A DNA stretch of 64,000 bases from Gordonia prachuapensis. Its GTDB lineage: Bacteria; Actinomycetota; Actinomycetes; Mycobacteriales; Mycobacteriaceae. Position numbers and translations under genes: made by a program. The stretch's first letter is position 1. The number at the start of each line of letters is the position of its first letter. Shown in pieces: positions 40,645-49,499 of the stretch. The stretch is taken from NCBI RefSeq assembly GCF_036350515.1, contig NZ_JAZDUE010000007.1:186001-250000 (forward strand). Reading direction: 5' to 3'. Under the pieces are notes generated by a model. That model made no database searches and was not told the origin of the DNA. It saw only the letters and a program-made list of their open reading frames with translations.

Positions 40645-41868
40645 ATGAGAGACATCGTCGTCTGTGAACCCGTCCGCACGCCGATCGGCCGGTACGGCGG
40701 CATGTTCAAGGACGTGACCGCTGTCGACCTGGGGGTGACGGCGTTGCGCGGACTGCTCGACCGGACCGGACTCGCGCCTGACGTCGTCGATGATGTGATC
40801 CTCGGCCACTGCAACGGCAACAGTGAGGCGCCGGCGATCGGGCGGGTGGTCGCCCTCGACGCCGGGCTGCCGATCACCGTGGGCGGTATGCACATCGACC
40901 GGCGATGCGGCTCCGGGCTGCAGGCGGTGATCCAGGCCGGATTCCAGGTTGCCAACGGCGACAACGACATCGTGGTCGCGGGTGGCACCGAGTCGATGAG
41001 CAACGCGTCGTTCTACTCGGTGGACATGCGGTGGGGCGGCGCGCGGACGGGTATCGCCATGCACGACAGCCTCGTACGATCCCGGTCGACGGCCGGGGGT
41101 CGACACCATCCCGTCCCCGGAGGGATGATCGAGACCGCCGAGAACCTGCGCAAGGAGTACGAGATCGGCCGCGACGAGCAAGACGAACTCGCCGTCGAAT
41201 CACACCTGCGCGCCGTCCGGGCGCAGAAGGACGGTCTGCTCGCGGAGGAGATCGTCCCGGTCGGCGTCCGCACGAAAGCGGGCGAGCAGATCATCGACAC
41301 CGACGAGCATCCGCGTCCCGACGTGTCCGTGGAAGCGTTGACCAAACTCACGCCGATCATGGTCAAGCAGGACCCGGAGGCCACCGTGACGGCCGGCAAT
41401 GCCAGTGGCCAGAACGATGCGGCGGCGATGTGCATCGTCACGACCCCGGAGGTGGCGGCCCAGCACGGCCTGCGACCGCTGGTGCGGTTGGTGTCGTCGG
41501 CCGTCGCGGGCGTGCCGCCGCGCATCATGGGTATCGGGCCGGTACCCGCTACCGAGAAGGCGCTCGCCAAGGCCGGGTTGTCGTTGGCCGACATCGACGT
41601 CATCGAACTCAACGAGGCGTTCGCGGCGCAGGCGCTTGCCGTCACCCGCGAGTGGGGATTCGGTCGATTCGGTTCCGGCGGAGACTTCGACCGCACCAAC
41701 GTCCACGGCTCAGGGATCTCGCTGGGGCATCCCGTGGGGGCCACCGGCGTTCGGATGCTCGCGTCTCTGACGCGCGAGATGCAGCGCCGGGAGGCGCGCT
41801 ATGGTCTCGAGACGATGTGCATCGGAGGTGGCCAGGGGCTGGCGGCGGTGTTCGAGCGGGTGGTGTAG
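40645..41868 (+). CDS. Thiolase (acetyl-CoA acetyltransferase family)
   Basis: 407 residues. Nucleophilic Cys in IDRRCGSGLQAVIQAG, His in GISLGHPVGATGVRML and Cys in LETMCIGGGQGLAAVFE; NEAFAAQALAV is the NEAF block. It differs from the thiolase at 35711 in the active-site neighbourhood (CGSGLQ versus CGSSQQ), so the two are not recent duplicates. It follows the SDR on the same strand. The IS630 element begins 60 bp past its stop, and the gene is intact. Confidence 0.92.
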   Translation: MRDIVVCEPVRTPIGRYGGMFKDVTAVDLGVTALRGLLDRTGLAPDVVDDVILGHCNGNSEAPAIGRVVALDAGLPITVGGMHIDRRCGSGLQAVIQAGFQVANGDNDIVVAGGTESMSNASFYSVDMRWGGARTGIAMHDSLVRSRSTAGGRHHPVPGGMIETAENLRKEYEIGRDEQDELAVESHLRAVRAQKDGLLAEEIVPVGVRTKAGEQIIDTDEHPRPDVSVEALTKLTPIMVKQDPEATVTAGNASGQNDAAAMCIVTTPEVAAQHGLRPLVRLVSSAVAGVPPRIMGIGPVPATEKALAKAGLSLADIDVIELNEAFAAQALAVTREWGFGRFGSGGDFDRTNVHGSGISLGHPVGATGVRMLASLTREMQRREARYGLETMCIGGGQGLAAVFERVV

Positions 41869-41928
41869 GCGGGGGCGCGTTGTGGGAGGTGTTGTCGGGC
41901 AGGGGATCTCGATACGGCTCCTCGCCTA

Positions 41929-41954
41929 GTGTTGCGCGTCCTAAGTTCGTTTAC
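41929..41954 (+). repeat. IS630 left terminal inverted repeat
   Basis: 26 bp beginning GTGTTGCGCGTC and ending TTCGTTTAC; differs at four positions from the complement of the right end. Confidence 0.85.
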
Positions 41955-42990
41955 GTTTTGCGTGGGTGAGGATTTCATCCGCGGGTTTGGTCCACACGAA
42001 TGGGTGACAGCGGTCGTTCCAGCCGTCGATGAATGAACGTATTGCGGCGACGAGGTCACTGACCGAATCGAACGAGCCACGCCGAATGGCTTGGCGGGTG
42101 ATTATTCCGAAGAACACCTCGACCAGATTGAGCCAGGAGCCCGATGTGGGAGTGAAATGCAAGGTCACTCTCGGGTTTCGAGCCAGCCACGCGTTGATGT
42201 CCGCGTGCTTGTGGGTGTGGTAGTTGTCGCAGATGATGTGCAGCTTGCGACGCGGATAGGCCTTCGCGACCATCTTCATGAAATCGAGAAACTCCGCCTT
42301 GCCGTGCCGCTCGTAGCAGTGGTCAACCACCACTCCCGTGGCCACCTCCAGTGCCGCGAACAACGTGGTCGTACCGTTGCGCTTGTAGTCGTGCGTTGCC
42401 TTTTCAGGTAGCCCGGGCCGCATCGGCAAGATCGGCTGAGTGCGGTTGAGTGCCTGGATCTGACTCTTCTCGTCCACGCACAACACCACCGCATTCGTCG
42501 GCGGGCTCAGATAGAGCCCAACCACATCGCGAACCTTGGCCTCCAGCTCGGGATCAGTGGAGAACTTGAACGTCTCCTGCCGCCACGGCTTGATCCCGTA
42601 GCGCCGCCACACCCGGGCCACCGTCGCGTCGCCGACGCCCAGATGCACCGCGAGTAGGCGCGTAGACCAGTGTGTCACCGACAACCGCGGCGGAGGAGGA
42701 TCCAGTGTCACAGAAAGGATTGCAGCGTCATCGATCGTCTTGGGCCGACCGCTACGCGGCTCGTCATAGAGCCCGTCAACTCCTTGCTCGAGGAACCGAT
42801 CACGCCACTTGATCACGGTCGGCCTCGATACCGCCAATCGCCTGGCCGTAGCCGAAGTCCCGGCACCCGAAGCTACCGAGAGCACAATGCGTGCACGCTC
42901 AACCAGACCCGCACGCACCGTCGACGAACGGGTCCAGGACTCCAGAACCGCACGCGACTCATCATCGAGAACCACGACCGAAGTGGGCAT
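41941..42990 (-). CDS. IS630-family transposase
   Basis: 349 residues. N-terminal helix-turn-helix part (TARRLAVSRPTVIKWRDRFL, then a second winged region RLLAVHLGVGDATVARVWRR) and a C-terminal DDE domain. Catalytic Asp in VVLCVDEKSQIQ, second Asp in IICDNYHTHKHADI and Glu in SWLNLVEVFFG. Full length with no frameshift. Its TAG stop (41941-41943) lies within the left terminal repeat. Confidence 0.93.
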   Translation of the reverse strand: MPTSVVVLDDESRAVLESWTRSSTVRAGLVERARIVLSVASGAGTSATARRLAVSRPTVIKWRDRFLEQGVDGLYDEPRSGRPKTIDDAAILSVTLDPPPPRLSVTHWSTRLLAVHLGVGDATVARVWRRYGIKPWRQETFKFSTDPELEAKVRDVVGLYLSPPTNAVVLCVDEKSQIQALNRTQPILPMRPGLPEKATHDYKRNGTTTLFAALEVATGVVVDHCYERHGKAEFLDFMKMVAKAYPRRKLHIICDNYHTHKHADINAWLARNPRVTLHFTPTSGSWLNLVEVFFGIITRQAIRRGSFDSVSDLVAAIRSFIDGWNDRCHPFVWTKPADEILTHAKRKRT

Positions 42991-43016
42991 GCGTAGATTC
43001 TCCCACCTCCGAGCAT

Positions 43017-43042
43017 GTAAACGAATTAACGACGCGCGACAC
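43017..43042 (-). repeat. IS630 right terminal inverted repeat
   Basis: Reads, on the minus strand, GTGTCGCGCGTCG to TTCGTTTAC, matching the left end at 22 of 26 bases. It precedes a TA dinucleotide at 43043. Confidence 0.85.
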
Positions 43043-43056
43043 TAGCGGCTCGTCGC

Positions 43057-43974
43057 CTACTCGATCAGCGGGAAGCGGGGGCTCGGTGCCTGGTCAGGTC
43101 CAGCACCGACGGCCTCCCGGATCAGCTCGACGAACGCCTGACCGACCGGTGAGAGGGTCGCCGGGTCGAAGGCGATGGCGAATGGGCGGACGAAGCGCGG
43201 GTCCACGGTACGTATGACGGCACGGTCGGCGACGGACTCGGCCATCGACTTCTCCAGCAGGCTGCCGCCGATGCCCGCCAGCACCATCGGAAGTCGTTGC
43301 TCGCGCAGCTCGGACAGGACTGCCAGGGGCGGCCGCGCACCGGCGACGCGGATCGCCTCCTCGATCTCGTCGGCGACCGACTGTCCCCGCGGCACGAAGA
43401 CCATCGGCACCGGCGGCAACTGCTCCAAGGGAATGGGTCCGTCCGGAACGTCGGAGCCGGGCGGATAGACGAGCAGGTACTCCTGCTCGCCGATGACGAT
43501 CACTTCCAGGTCGTCCCCGGCGATCGGCAGATGCGCCACCGCGAACTCGCAGTGGCCGTCCTCGAGCACCGTTGCCGCCAGCGTCTCGTCCCTCAGCTCA
43601 CCGAAACGAACGGCGACACTCGGATATCGATGCCGGAACTGCACGAGGAGGTCGATGAGTGGCCCTTGCGCGACCGCGGGCACGGCGACGATGTCCAGTC
43701 GTCCCGTCAGCTCGTCACCGGCGACCGTGAGCAGGTCATCGACGGCGGTGACGTCTCGCACGATCTGGCGGGCCGGTCCCACCATCGTCCGCCCGGCGGC
43801 ACTGAGTACCATCCCGCGGCCGATGCGGTGGAAGAGTTGGACTCCGAGCTCGCGCTCGAGCGCCCGAAGCGCCTGGGAGACAGTGGGTTGCGCGACACCG
43901 AGCGCGGCCGCGGCACCTCCGATGCCTTCGTTCTCGACGACCGCGAGGAAGTATTCGACCTGACGTAACTCCAT
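43057..43974 (-). CDS. LysR-family transcriptional regulator
   Basis: 305 residues. N-terminal winged helix (MELRQVEYFLAVVENEGIGG, AAALGVAQPTVSQALRALER) and a periplasmic-binding-like effector domain from about 90. It starts 3 bp after the stop of another LysR gene, so the two are in one operon. The final codons and TAG lie within the dispersed repeat that IS630 invaded. Likely controls nearby CoA-ester genes, but no operator could be assigned. Confidence 0.88.
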   Translation of the reverse strand: MELRQVEYFLAVVENEGIGGAAAALGVAQPTVSQALRALERELGVQLFHRIGRGMVLSAAGRTMVGPARQIVRDVTAVDDLLTVAGDELTGRLDIVAVPAVAQGPLIDLLVQFRHRYPSVAVRFGELRDETLAATVLEDGHCEFAVAHLPIAGDDLEVIVIGEQEYLLVYPPGSDVPDGPIPLEQLPPVPMVFVPRGQSVADEIEEAIRVAGARPPLAVLSELREQRLPMVLAGIGGSLLEKSMAESVADRAVIRTVDPRFVRPFAIAFDPATLSPVGQAFVELIREAVGAGPDQAPSPRFPLIE

Positions 43975-43977
43975 GGC

Positions 43978-44892
43978 CTACCGCTCGTCGAACCCGGTCG
44001 CGTGGGATGGGGCGGTCCTTGCGCCGCCGACGGTGTCGCGGGCGACGGCGATGAAGGCCATGCCGGCGGGCGATGGTCGCCCGGACCGCATCACGAGTGA
44101 GTAGTCGCGGGTCGGCGGTGGGTCGATGCGAAACCGACGGGTGGACGGCATCTGTTGTCGCGCTACGATTTCGGGCGCAAGGGTGGCGCCGGTGCCGCGC
44201 GACACCAGGTCCCACGTGGCGGTGGGGTGAGCGCAGTCGACGACGACGTTGCGGCCCTCGTCGTCGATCAGGTCGGCGAGCATCGCGGAGGTGGCCGGGT
44301 CGCTCATGTCGATCACGAGCGGGATCGCGCGGACGTCCGCGCGCGGGATCGGATTCGGCAACTCGCCGGTCAGTCCCGGCGGCACGGCCAGGACCAACTC
44401 CTGTGTCCCGAGGGGGAGCGCAGTGAACGTCGCGCGGTCGGCCGCGGTGTCCATCAATCCGATCTCGGCGTCGCCACTCCGCAAAGCCGCCAGCACGCCG
44501 GTCGGCCCGTCGGCCGCGAGTACCCGGGCGGTCACGCGCGGGAATCGATCGTGGAACGCCTGGACCATCTTCACCATGGGGTCGATGCCGAACGCCCTGT
44601 GTGTCACGAGATCTACACGGCCCGAACGTAGTTCACGTACCGCCTCGACTTTCGACTTCGCGCGGTCGACATCGACGAGAATCCGCCGCGCCGCGCCGTC
44701 GAGCCTGCGTCCGGCCTCGGTCAGTTCGAGTCTGCGGCCCGACCGGTCGAACAGGGTGACGCCGAGGCGTCGCTCCAGCGTCCGGATGGCCTGGGACAGC
44801 GAGGGTTGCGAGATGTACAGCGACTGGGCCGCCTTCGTGATCCCGCCGTGGTCGACGACCGCGACGAAATAGGTGACGAGGTGCAGGTCCAC
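43978..44892 (-). CDS. LysR-family transcriptional regulator
   Basis: 304 residues. DNA-binding part MDLHLVTYFVAVVDHGGITK, AAQSLYISQPSLSQAIRTLE; effector domain from about 92. It follows the enoyl-CoA hydratase by 30 bp on the same strand and precedes the second LysR by 3 bp. The two LysR proteins share about the same layout but have clearly different sequences, so an old duplication or separate recruitment. LysR genes usually diverge from their targets; here they follow them. Confidence 0.88.
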   Translation of the reverse strand: MDLHLVTYFVAVVDHGGITKAAQSLYISQPSLSQAIRTLERRLGVTLFDRSGRRLELTEAGRRLDGAARRILVDVDRAKSKVEAVRELRSGRVDLVTHRAFGIDPMVKMVQAFHDRFPRVTARVLAADGPTGVLAALRSGDAEIGLMDTAADRATFTALPLGTQELVLAVPPGLTGELPNPIPRADVRAIPLVIDMSDPATSAMLADLIDDEGRNVVVDCAHPTATWDLVSRGTGATLAPEIVARQQMPSTRRFRIDPPPTRDYSLVMRSGRPSPAGMAFIAVARDTVGGARTAPSHATGFDER

Positions 44893-44922
44893 GGACTCAT
44901 CGTAGGAGAGCGGAGGCCCCGA

Positions 44923-45684
44923 TCACCGTCCGGTCCACCGGGGCGCCCGCTTCTCGGCGAACGCGAGGGCGCCCTCCTGCGCATCCTGTGAGGCGAACAC
45001 CGGGCCGAGATGGTCCCACTGCTTCGCGAAGAGATCGCCGTCGGTGTAGCCGATCGACATCGACATGACCTGCTTGGTGGCCTTCACCGCCAACGGGCCG
45101 TTGGACGCTATCGTCGCGGCGAGTTCGCGGGCGCCGGCAAGTGCGTCGCCGGGCTCGGTCAGCCGGTTCACCAGGCCGAACTCGTGTGCCCGCGTAGCGC
45201 TGAGCGGATCGCCGGTGAGCGCCAACTCCATCGCGAGCTGATACGGCAGCGTCTTCGCCAACCGGAGCAGCCCACCACCCGCAGCGGCGAGACCGCGCTT
45301 TACCTCCGGGATGCCGAACTTCGCGTCCCCGGCGGCGACGATGAGGTCGGCAGTGAGCGCGAGTTCGCATCCACCGGCCAGCGCCCAACCCTCGACGGCG
45401 GCGATCAGCGGCTTGGTGGGCGGCGCCTCGGTCAACCCGGCGAAGCCGCGACCCGGCAACGACGGCCGCTCACCGCGAGTGAAAGCCTTGAGATCCATCC
45501 CGGCGCAGAATGTCCCACCCGCACCGGTCAGAATCGCGACGGTCAGGTCATCGCGGGCCTCGAGCTCGTCGATGGCTGCTGCGACCCCCTCCGCGACCTC
45601 CAGGTTCACCGCGTTCTTCGCCTCGGGTCGATTGATCGTGATGACGGCGACGCCGTCGGCGAACTCGGTGGTCACTGCACTCAT
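44923..45684 (-). CDS. Enoyl-CoA hydratase/isomerase family protein
   Basis: 253 residues, crotonase fold. Start region VAVITINRPEAKNAVN, first oxyanion-hole stretch GTFCAGMDLKAFTRGE, second AVEGWALAGGCELALTADLI, and the later GIPEVKRGLAAAGGGLLRL with a Glu at the expected catalytic region. It hydrates or isomerises enoyl-CoA; the precise substrate is unknown. ATG 45684 has AGGAGC upstream and sits 2 bp after the MBL hydrolase stop. Confidence 0.9.
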   Translation of the reverse strand: MSAVTTEFADGVAVITINRPEAKNAVNLEVAEGVAAAIDELEARDDLTVAILTGAGGTFCAGMDLKAFTRGERPSLPGRGFAGLTEAPPTKPLIAAVEGWALAGGCELALTADLIVAAGDAKFGIPEVKRGLAAAGGGLLRLAKTLPYQLAMELALTGDPLSATRAHEFGLVNRLTEPGDALAGARELAATIASNGPLAVKATKQVMSMSIGYTDGDLFAKQWDHLGPVFASQDAQEGALAFAEKRAPRWTGR

Positions 45685-45686
45685 CG

Positions 45687-46784
45687 TCAGCTCCTGTCGC
45701 AGGTGGTCGGGATGGGCATCGAACTCGCCTCCGGTGTCGGCGTCGGCGCGGAGACACTCCAGCGGACCGGTGTGCCCCGGCTGGGCGTGAGGACGCCGCG
45801 TTGATCGAGCACGACGAGATGCGCATGCGTCTCGCGCATCGCCATCCGGGCCAGATCCTCGGACAACTGCTCGAACGGCCGCGACCACGTGACCGACCGG
45901 GTGATTTCCCACGCGGTGCTCTGCGGGTTCTCGGCGACGGCGGTGGCGATCTCGCCGAGTCGCTCTTCGTGGTGGTCGAGGAGGTTGCTGACCCGGTCGG
46001 CGAGGCCGCGGAAACGGTACTCGTGCGAGGGCAGCGCCTCGAGGTCGGGAAGCCGCTCGGTGTGCGCCAACGACACGAGGTACTCCGCGAGCGGGTTCTG
46101 TGACTGGAATGCGTTGGTCGACACGTTCGGACTGATCCGGGGCAGCAGGTGATCGCCGGTGAAGATGACGCCGGCGTCCTCGTCGACGAAGCACAGATGC
46201 CCCGCTGTGTGGCCCGGTGTCCAGAGGGCGCGGACATTCCAGCCCGGCAGGTCGAGGGCCTGATCGTGGTCGAGTTCGACGTCCATGGTGCGGCCGGAGG
46301 GGAGCCGCGCGATGTGCCGGAACCCGTTGTCGATCACGTCGGGCGCACCGAGCGCCTCGAGCTCGATCCTCGACTCCTCGATCTGCCGTTCGATCTCGGC
46401 GTCATCGACGTGGCGCAGGTGGCGGGCGTCGTTGCGGTGCATCACGAGCACCGGATCGACGTGCTCGAGCAACCGGGGGACGAGACCGAAATGATCGGGA
46501 TGCAGGTGGGTGATCGAGACGTGCCGGACATCGGTGATGTCGTGTCCGGTCGCGCGGATGCCGTCGACCAGCGCCTGCCAGGATTTTTCCGACGGCCAGC
46601 CGGTGTCGATGAGGGCGATCCCGTCGGGCAGCGCGAGCACGTAGATCAGCACATACCGCAGCGGATTGGCGCCCATCGGTACGGGCACCGACCAGAGGCC
46701 CGGCCTGACCTCTTCGACCGGCGGCAGCACCTTGTCGGCCCAGGCCTCGCGTTGACGATGTCCGGTGACCTCGATCGTCGTCAT
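45687..46784 (-). CDS. MBL-fold metallo-hydrolase
   Basis: 365 residues. The metal motif is THLHPDHFG, with later ligands in WTPGHTAGHLCFVDE and GVIFTGDHLLP. Residues from about 255 form a helical extra domain ending in a winged-helix-like tail (LARMAMRETHAHLVVLDQRG), a layout seen in MBL proteins of the LACTB2-like kind. It is probably a thioesterase or hydrolase for a CoA or lactone intermediate. ATG 46784 follows GGAGGTGAG. First gene of the MBL-ECH-LysR-LysR operon; divergent from the CaiB gene at 46905. Confidence 0.85.
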   Translation of the reverse strand: MTTIEVTGHRQREAWADKVLPPVEEVRPGLWSVPVPMGANPLRYVLIYVLALPDGIALIDTGWPSEKSWQALVDGIRATGHDITDVRHVSITHLHPDHFGLVPRLLEHVDPVLVMHRNDARHLRHVDDAEIERQIEESRIELEALGAPDVIDNGFRHIARLPSGRTMDVELDHDQALDLPGWNVRALWTPGHTAGHLCFVDEDAGVIFTGDHLLPRISPNVSTNAFQSQNPLAEYLVSLAHTERLPDLEALPSHEYRFRGLADRVSNLLDHHEERLGEIATAVAENPQSTAWEITRSVTWSRPFEQLSEDLARMAMRETHAHLVVLDQRGVLTPSRGTPVRWSVSAPTPTPEASSMPIPTTCDRS

Positions 46785-46904
46785 CTCACCTCCAGCGGCG
46801 TCGCCCGCACCAGCAAGAAAGTTGCGGGGATCAACTTCCATACGATCATGCGACGGTGATCACGTTCAATGTGGGTCCGACTCTCACTCGATGAGGGACT
46901 CCCT

Positions 46905-48122
46905 ATGCCCGTCCCGGCCGGTCATCTGTTGACGACCCGGTTTGCCGCGGGTGATCGTTACCCGGTGATCGACGATTCTGCAGGTCCACCTCTCGCTGGT
47001 ATCACCGTTGTCGCTCTCGAGCAGGCCGTGGCGGCCCCACTGGCCACTCGCCACCTCGCCGATCTCGGCGCACGGGTCATCAAGATCGAGCGGGTGGGCG
47101 AAGGCGATTTCGCCCGCAGCTACGACGACGCGGTCCACGGGCTCGCCTCACACTTCGTCTGGCTCAACCGCGGCAAGGAATCCGTCGAGCTCGACCTCAA
47201 GTCGCCGGCCGGCCGTGACGCGCTGCGGCGACTGATCGGGCGCTCCGACGTGTTCCTGCAGAATCTCGCGCCGGGGGCGGCCGACCGACTGGGATTCGGC
47301 GCCGACGACCTGCGCACCGACAACCCCGGCCTCATCGTGGTCGACATGTCCGGATACGGGGATGCCGGCCCGTACCGGGACCGGAAGGCCTACGACATGC
47401 TCGTGCAGGCGGAGGCCGGCTTGATCTCGGTGACCGGTAACGCCGACGACGCGGTCAAGACCGGCATTCCCACGTCCGACATCGCGGCCGGCATGTACGC
47501 GCTGACAGCGGTGCTCAGTGCGCTCGTGCGCCGCGGCGTCACCGGCGTGGGCGCCTCGGTCGCGGTGTCGATGTTCGATGCCACCGTGGAATGGATGGGC
47601 CATCCGCTCTACATGCGGCTCTACGGCGACCGACAGACTCCGCGTTCCGGGGTCGGCCACGCGGCGATCGTGCCCTACGACCGCTATCCGACATCGGACG
47701 GCGAATTGCTCATCGGTGTCCAGAACGATCGTGGCTGGCGTGTGCTGATCTCGGATGTGTTGGGCCGTCCGGAATTCGCCGAGGACGTGCGTTACGCCAC
47801 CAACATCGAGCGGGTTCGGCGGCGCAGCGAGGTCGATGCACTCGTCGCCACCGAGACCAAACGGTTCACCACCGTCGAACTGGACCAGATGCTCGCTGCC
47901 GCCGGGATACCGGCCGCGGAGATCCGCGAACTCGACGGCGTGGTCGCGCATCCGCAACTCGCCGAACGGGATCGTTGGCGTGAGGTCGGCACCGAGGTGG
48001 GCCCGGTTCGGGCATTGCTGCCGCCGATGACCTTCGCCGACATCGAACTCCCGATGGGGGATGTGCCCGCGTTGGGCCAACACACCGAGGCGGTCCTCGC
48101 CGAACTCGACGAGAGCAGGTGA
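46905..48122 (+). CDS. CaiB/BaiF-family (class III) CoA-transferase
   Basis: 405 residues. Family start LAGITVVALEQAVAAPLATR, then LGARVIKIERVGEGDFARSY and WLNRGKESVELDLKS. The catalytic Asp lies in RKAYDMLVQAEAGLISVTG. It transfers CoA between carboxylic acids through an aspartyl-CoA anhydride. ATG 46905 has GAGGGA 7 nt upstream; an upstream ATG at 46869 is possible. It is divergent from the MBL-ECH operon and convergent with a second CaiB gene, with a tandem-repeat array between the two stops. Confidence 0.9.
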   Translation: MPVPAGHLLTTRFAAGDRYPVIDDSAGPPLAGITVVALEQAVAAPLATRHLADLGARVIKIERVGEGDFARSYDDAVHGLASHFVWLNRGKESVELDLKSPAGRDALRRLIGRSDVFLQNLAPGAADRLGFGADDLRTDNPGLIVVDMSGYGDAGPYRDRKAYDMLVQAEAGLISVTGNADDAVKTGIPTSDIAAGMYALTAVLSALVRRGVTGVGASVAVSMFDATVEWMGHPLYMRLYGDRQTPRSGVGHAAIVPYDRYPTSDGELLIGVQNDRGWRVLISDVLGRPEFAEDVRYATNIERVRRRSEVDALVATETKRFTTVELDQMLAAAGIPAAEIRELDGVVAHPQLAERDRWREVGTEVGPVRALLPPMTFADIELPMGDVPALGQHTEAVLAELDESR

Positions 48123-48167
48123 CCTGACCGCACTCGTGCATGCAGGGCTGAAGGCGGTGTCTGGGTG

Positions 48168-48335
48168 CCCAGTCGACGGGATGTTGCGCCCAGTCGACGG
48201 GAAGTGGCACCCAGTCGACGGGATGTTGCGCCCAGTCGACGGGATGTGGCGCCCAGTCGACGGGAAGTGGCGCCCAGTCGACGGGAAGTGGCGCCCAGTC
48301 GACGGGAAGTGGCACCCAGTCGACGGGATGGGTTT
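48168..48335. repeat. Eight-copy 21-bp tandem repeat between convergent CoA-transferase genes
   Basis: The block CCCAGTCGACGGG occurs eight times at exact 21-bp steps (48168, 48189, 48210, 48231, 48252, 48273, 48294, 48315). Variable spacers of 8 nt read A(A/T)GT(T/G)GC(G/A) or close to it. Each unit contains the palindrome GTCGAC flanked by CCC and GGG. Being a multiple of 3, one plus frame reads repeating PVDG units and a minus frame PVDWAP units, but neither has a start and ribosome site I would trust. It fills the space between the stop codons at 48122 and 48341. Confidence 0.92.
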
Positions 48336-48340
48336 GTGCG

Positions 48341-49483
48341 CTACTCGCCCGGTGTGTCGGCGCCGAGTGACGGCGCCGGGCCGGTCGTATAGTGCGCGCC
48401 GTCGAACGCGGCGGGAAAGGCGGCGGCGAGGTAGCGGCCGATGCCGGGCTGGTCGAGCTCGGTGAACATCGGATTGTCGGCGAGGACGCCCTCGGACACG
48501 ACGTCGTCGAAGGTCCGATACCGCTGTGAGAGGACCGACGCCGTCTCGAGTGCCGCGGTGACGTCGGCGGTGGAGTGGCGGGCGAACCACGGTTCGAAGA
48601 GGCCGTTCAGCACCGCGCGATGGGTGAACCGGTCGGCCTCGCGACGGAAGTCGGCACCGAGGGCCTTCTCCACGGCGTCGATGGCGTCGCGCACACCGGT
48701 GAGGTCGACGAGATCACGGAAGTGGCGGGGTGTGAGGGCGACGACCATGAACCGTCCCCCGTCGGCAGTGGTGAAATCCGTTCCGTACGTGCCGTATACG
48801 TCGTTGCCCGTCCCAGTCCTGCTGTGCTCGTTCACCTGCGGCTCGGTGAGATAGCCGAGGGTGCCGGCCACCGACAGTGCGGTGTCTTCGAGGGGCAGGG
48901 TGATGTGCGCGCCGACGCCGCTCTGTTCGCGTCGTCGGACCGCAGCGGAGATGCACAGTGCCGCATACAGTCCGCACGCCAGATCCCAGGCCGGAAGTAC
49001 GTGGTTCACCGGATCCGCGTGCTCGACCGGACCGGTGATCTGCGGAAAGCCGAGACCGGCGTTGACCGTGTAGTCGACGCCCGGTGTGCCGTCGGTGCGA
49101 CCGAGGATCTCCAGGGTGATCACATCCGGACGGATGCGCGACAACACCGTGTGGCTCATCCACGACCGGCCGGCCTGGTTGGTCAGCAGGATTCCGCCGC
49201 CGGGACCGGACTCGGTGACCAGTCGTTGCACCAGCTCCTGGCCGGCCTCGCTGCGCAGATCGGCCTCCACCGAGCGTTTGCCCCTGTTGAGCCCGGTCCA
49301 GTAGATCGACTCGCCGTCGGCGGTCAGGGGCCAGCGATTCACGTCCGCTGCGCCCCCGATCGGGTCGACCCGGACCACCTCGGCACCCAACTGCGACAAG
49401 GTGAGCCCGGCGAACGGTGATGCGATGAAACTGGAGACTTCGACGACGCGGAGGCCGGCGAGCGGTTTGTCGGCTGGGGTCAT
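48341..49483 (-). CDS. CaiB/BaiF-family CoA-transferase (itaconate/succinyl-CoA transferase-like context)
   Basis: 380 residues. Start LAGLRVVEVSSFIASPFAGL, then LGAEVVRVDPIGGAADVNRW and WTGLNRGKRSVEADLRS. The catalytic Asp is the one in GVDYTVNAGLGFPQITG. ATG 49483 has AAGGAG upstream. It is the third gene of a CitE-MaoC-CaiB operon. In itaconate-degrading bacteria the same three families (Ict, Ich, Ccl) convert itaconate to itaconyl-CoA, citramalyl-CoA, then pyruvate and acetyl-CoA. That substrate is an inference from gene content only. Confidence 0.88.
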   Translation of the reverse strand: MTPADKPLAGLRVVEVSSFIASPFAGLTLSQLGAEVVRVDPIGGAADVNRWPLTADGESIYWTGLNRGKRSVEADLRSEAGQELVQRLVTESGPGGGILLTNQAGRSWMSHTVLSRIRPDVITLEILGRTDGTPGVDYTVNAGLGFPQITGPVEHADPVNHVLPAWDLACGLYAALCISAAVRRREQSGVGAHITLPLEDTALSVAGTLGYLTEPQVNEHSRTGTGNDVYGTYGTDFTTADGGRFMVVALTPRHFRDLVDLTGVRDAIDAVEKALGADFRREADRFTHRAVLNGLFEPWFARHSTADVTAALETASVLSQRYRTFDDVVSEGVLADNPMFTELDQPGIGRYLAAAFPAAFDGAHYTTGPAPSLGADTPGE

Positions 49484-49499
49484 GGTCGCTCCTTCGGGT

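Larger units (their letters stand above)
41929..43042. mobile_element. IS630-family insertion sequence, 1114 bp
   Basis: One transposase gene fills the element. The ends carry imperfect 26-bp terminal inverted repeats (41929-41954 and 43017-43042, 22 of 26 matching). The element is flanked by TA at 41927-41928 and 43043-43044, as expected from IS630/Tc1-type target duplication. The insertion lies in a small intergenic repeat and breaks no gene. The transposase is intact, so the element may be active. Confidence 0.88.
41905..43069 (+). repeat. Dispersed repeat copy split by the IS630 element
   Basis: Left part 41905-41928 (from GATCTCGATACG) and right part 43043-43069 (to TACTCGATCAGC) together form a relative of the repeat at 37051-37100. 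The right part overlaps the last codons and stop of the LysR gene at 43057. Confidence 0.65.

Noticed and set aside
40645..41868. Thiolase disrupted by the IS630 element
   Set aside because: The gene has its own stop at 41868 and all catalytic motifs; the element begins 60 bp later.
48168..48335. Tandem array as a CRISPR
   Set aside because: Intervals between the identical blocks are only 8 nt and similar to each other; there are no unique spacers and no cas genes.
48165..48392. Repeat-encoded protein (PVDG or PSRR units)
   Set aside because: No convincing start with ribosome site; the reading frames exist because 21 is divisible by 3.
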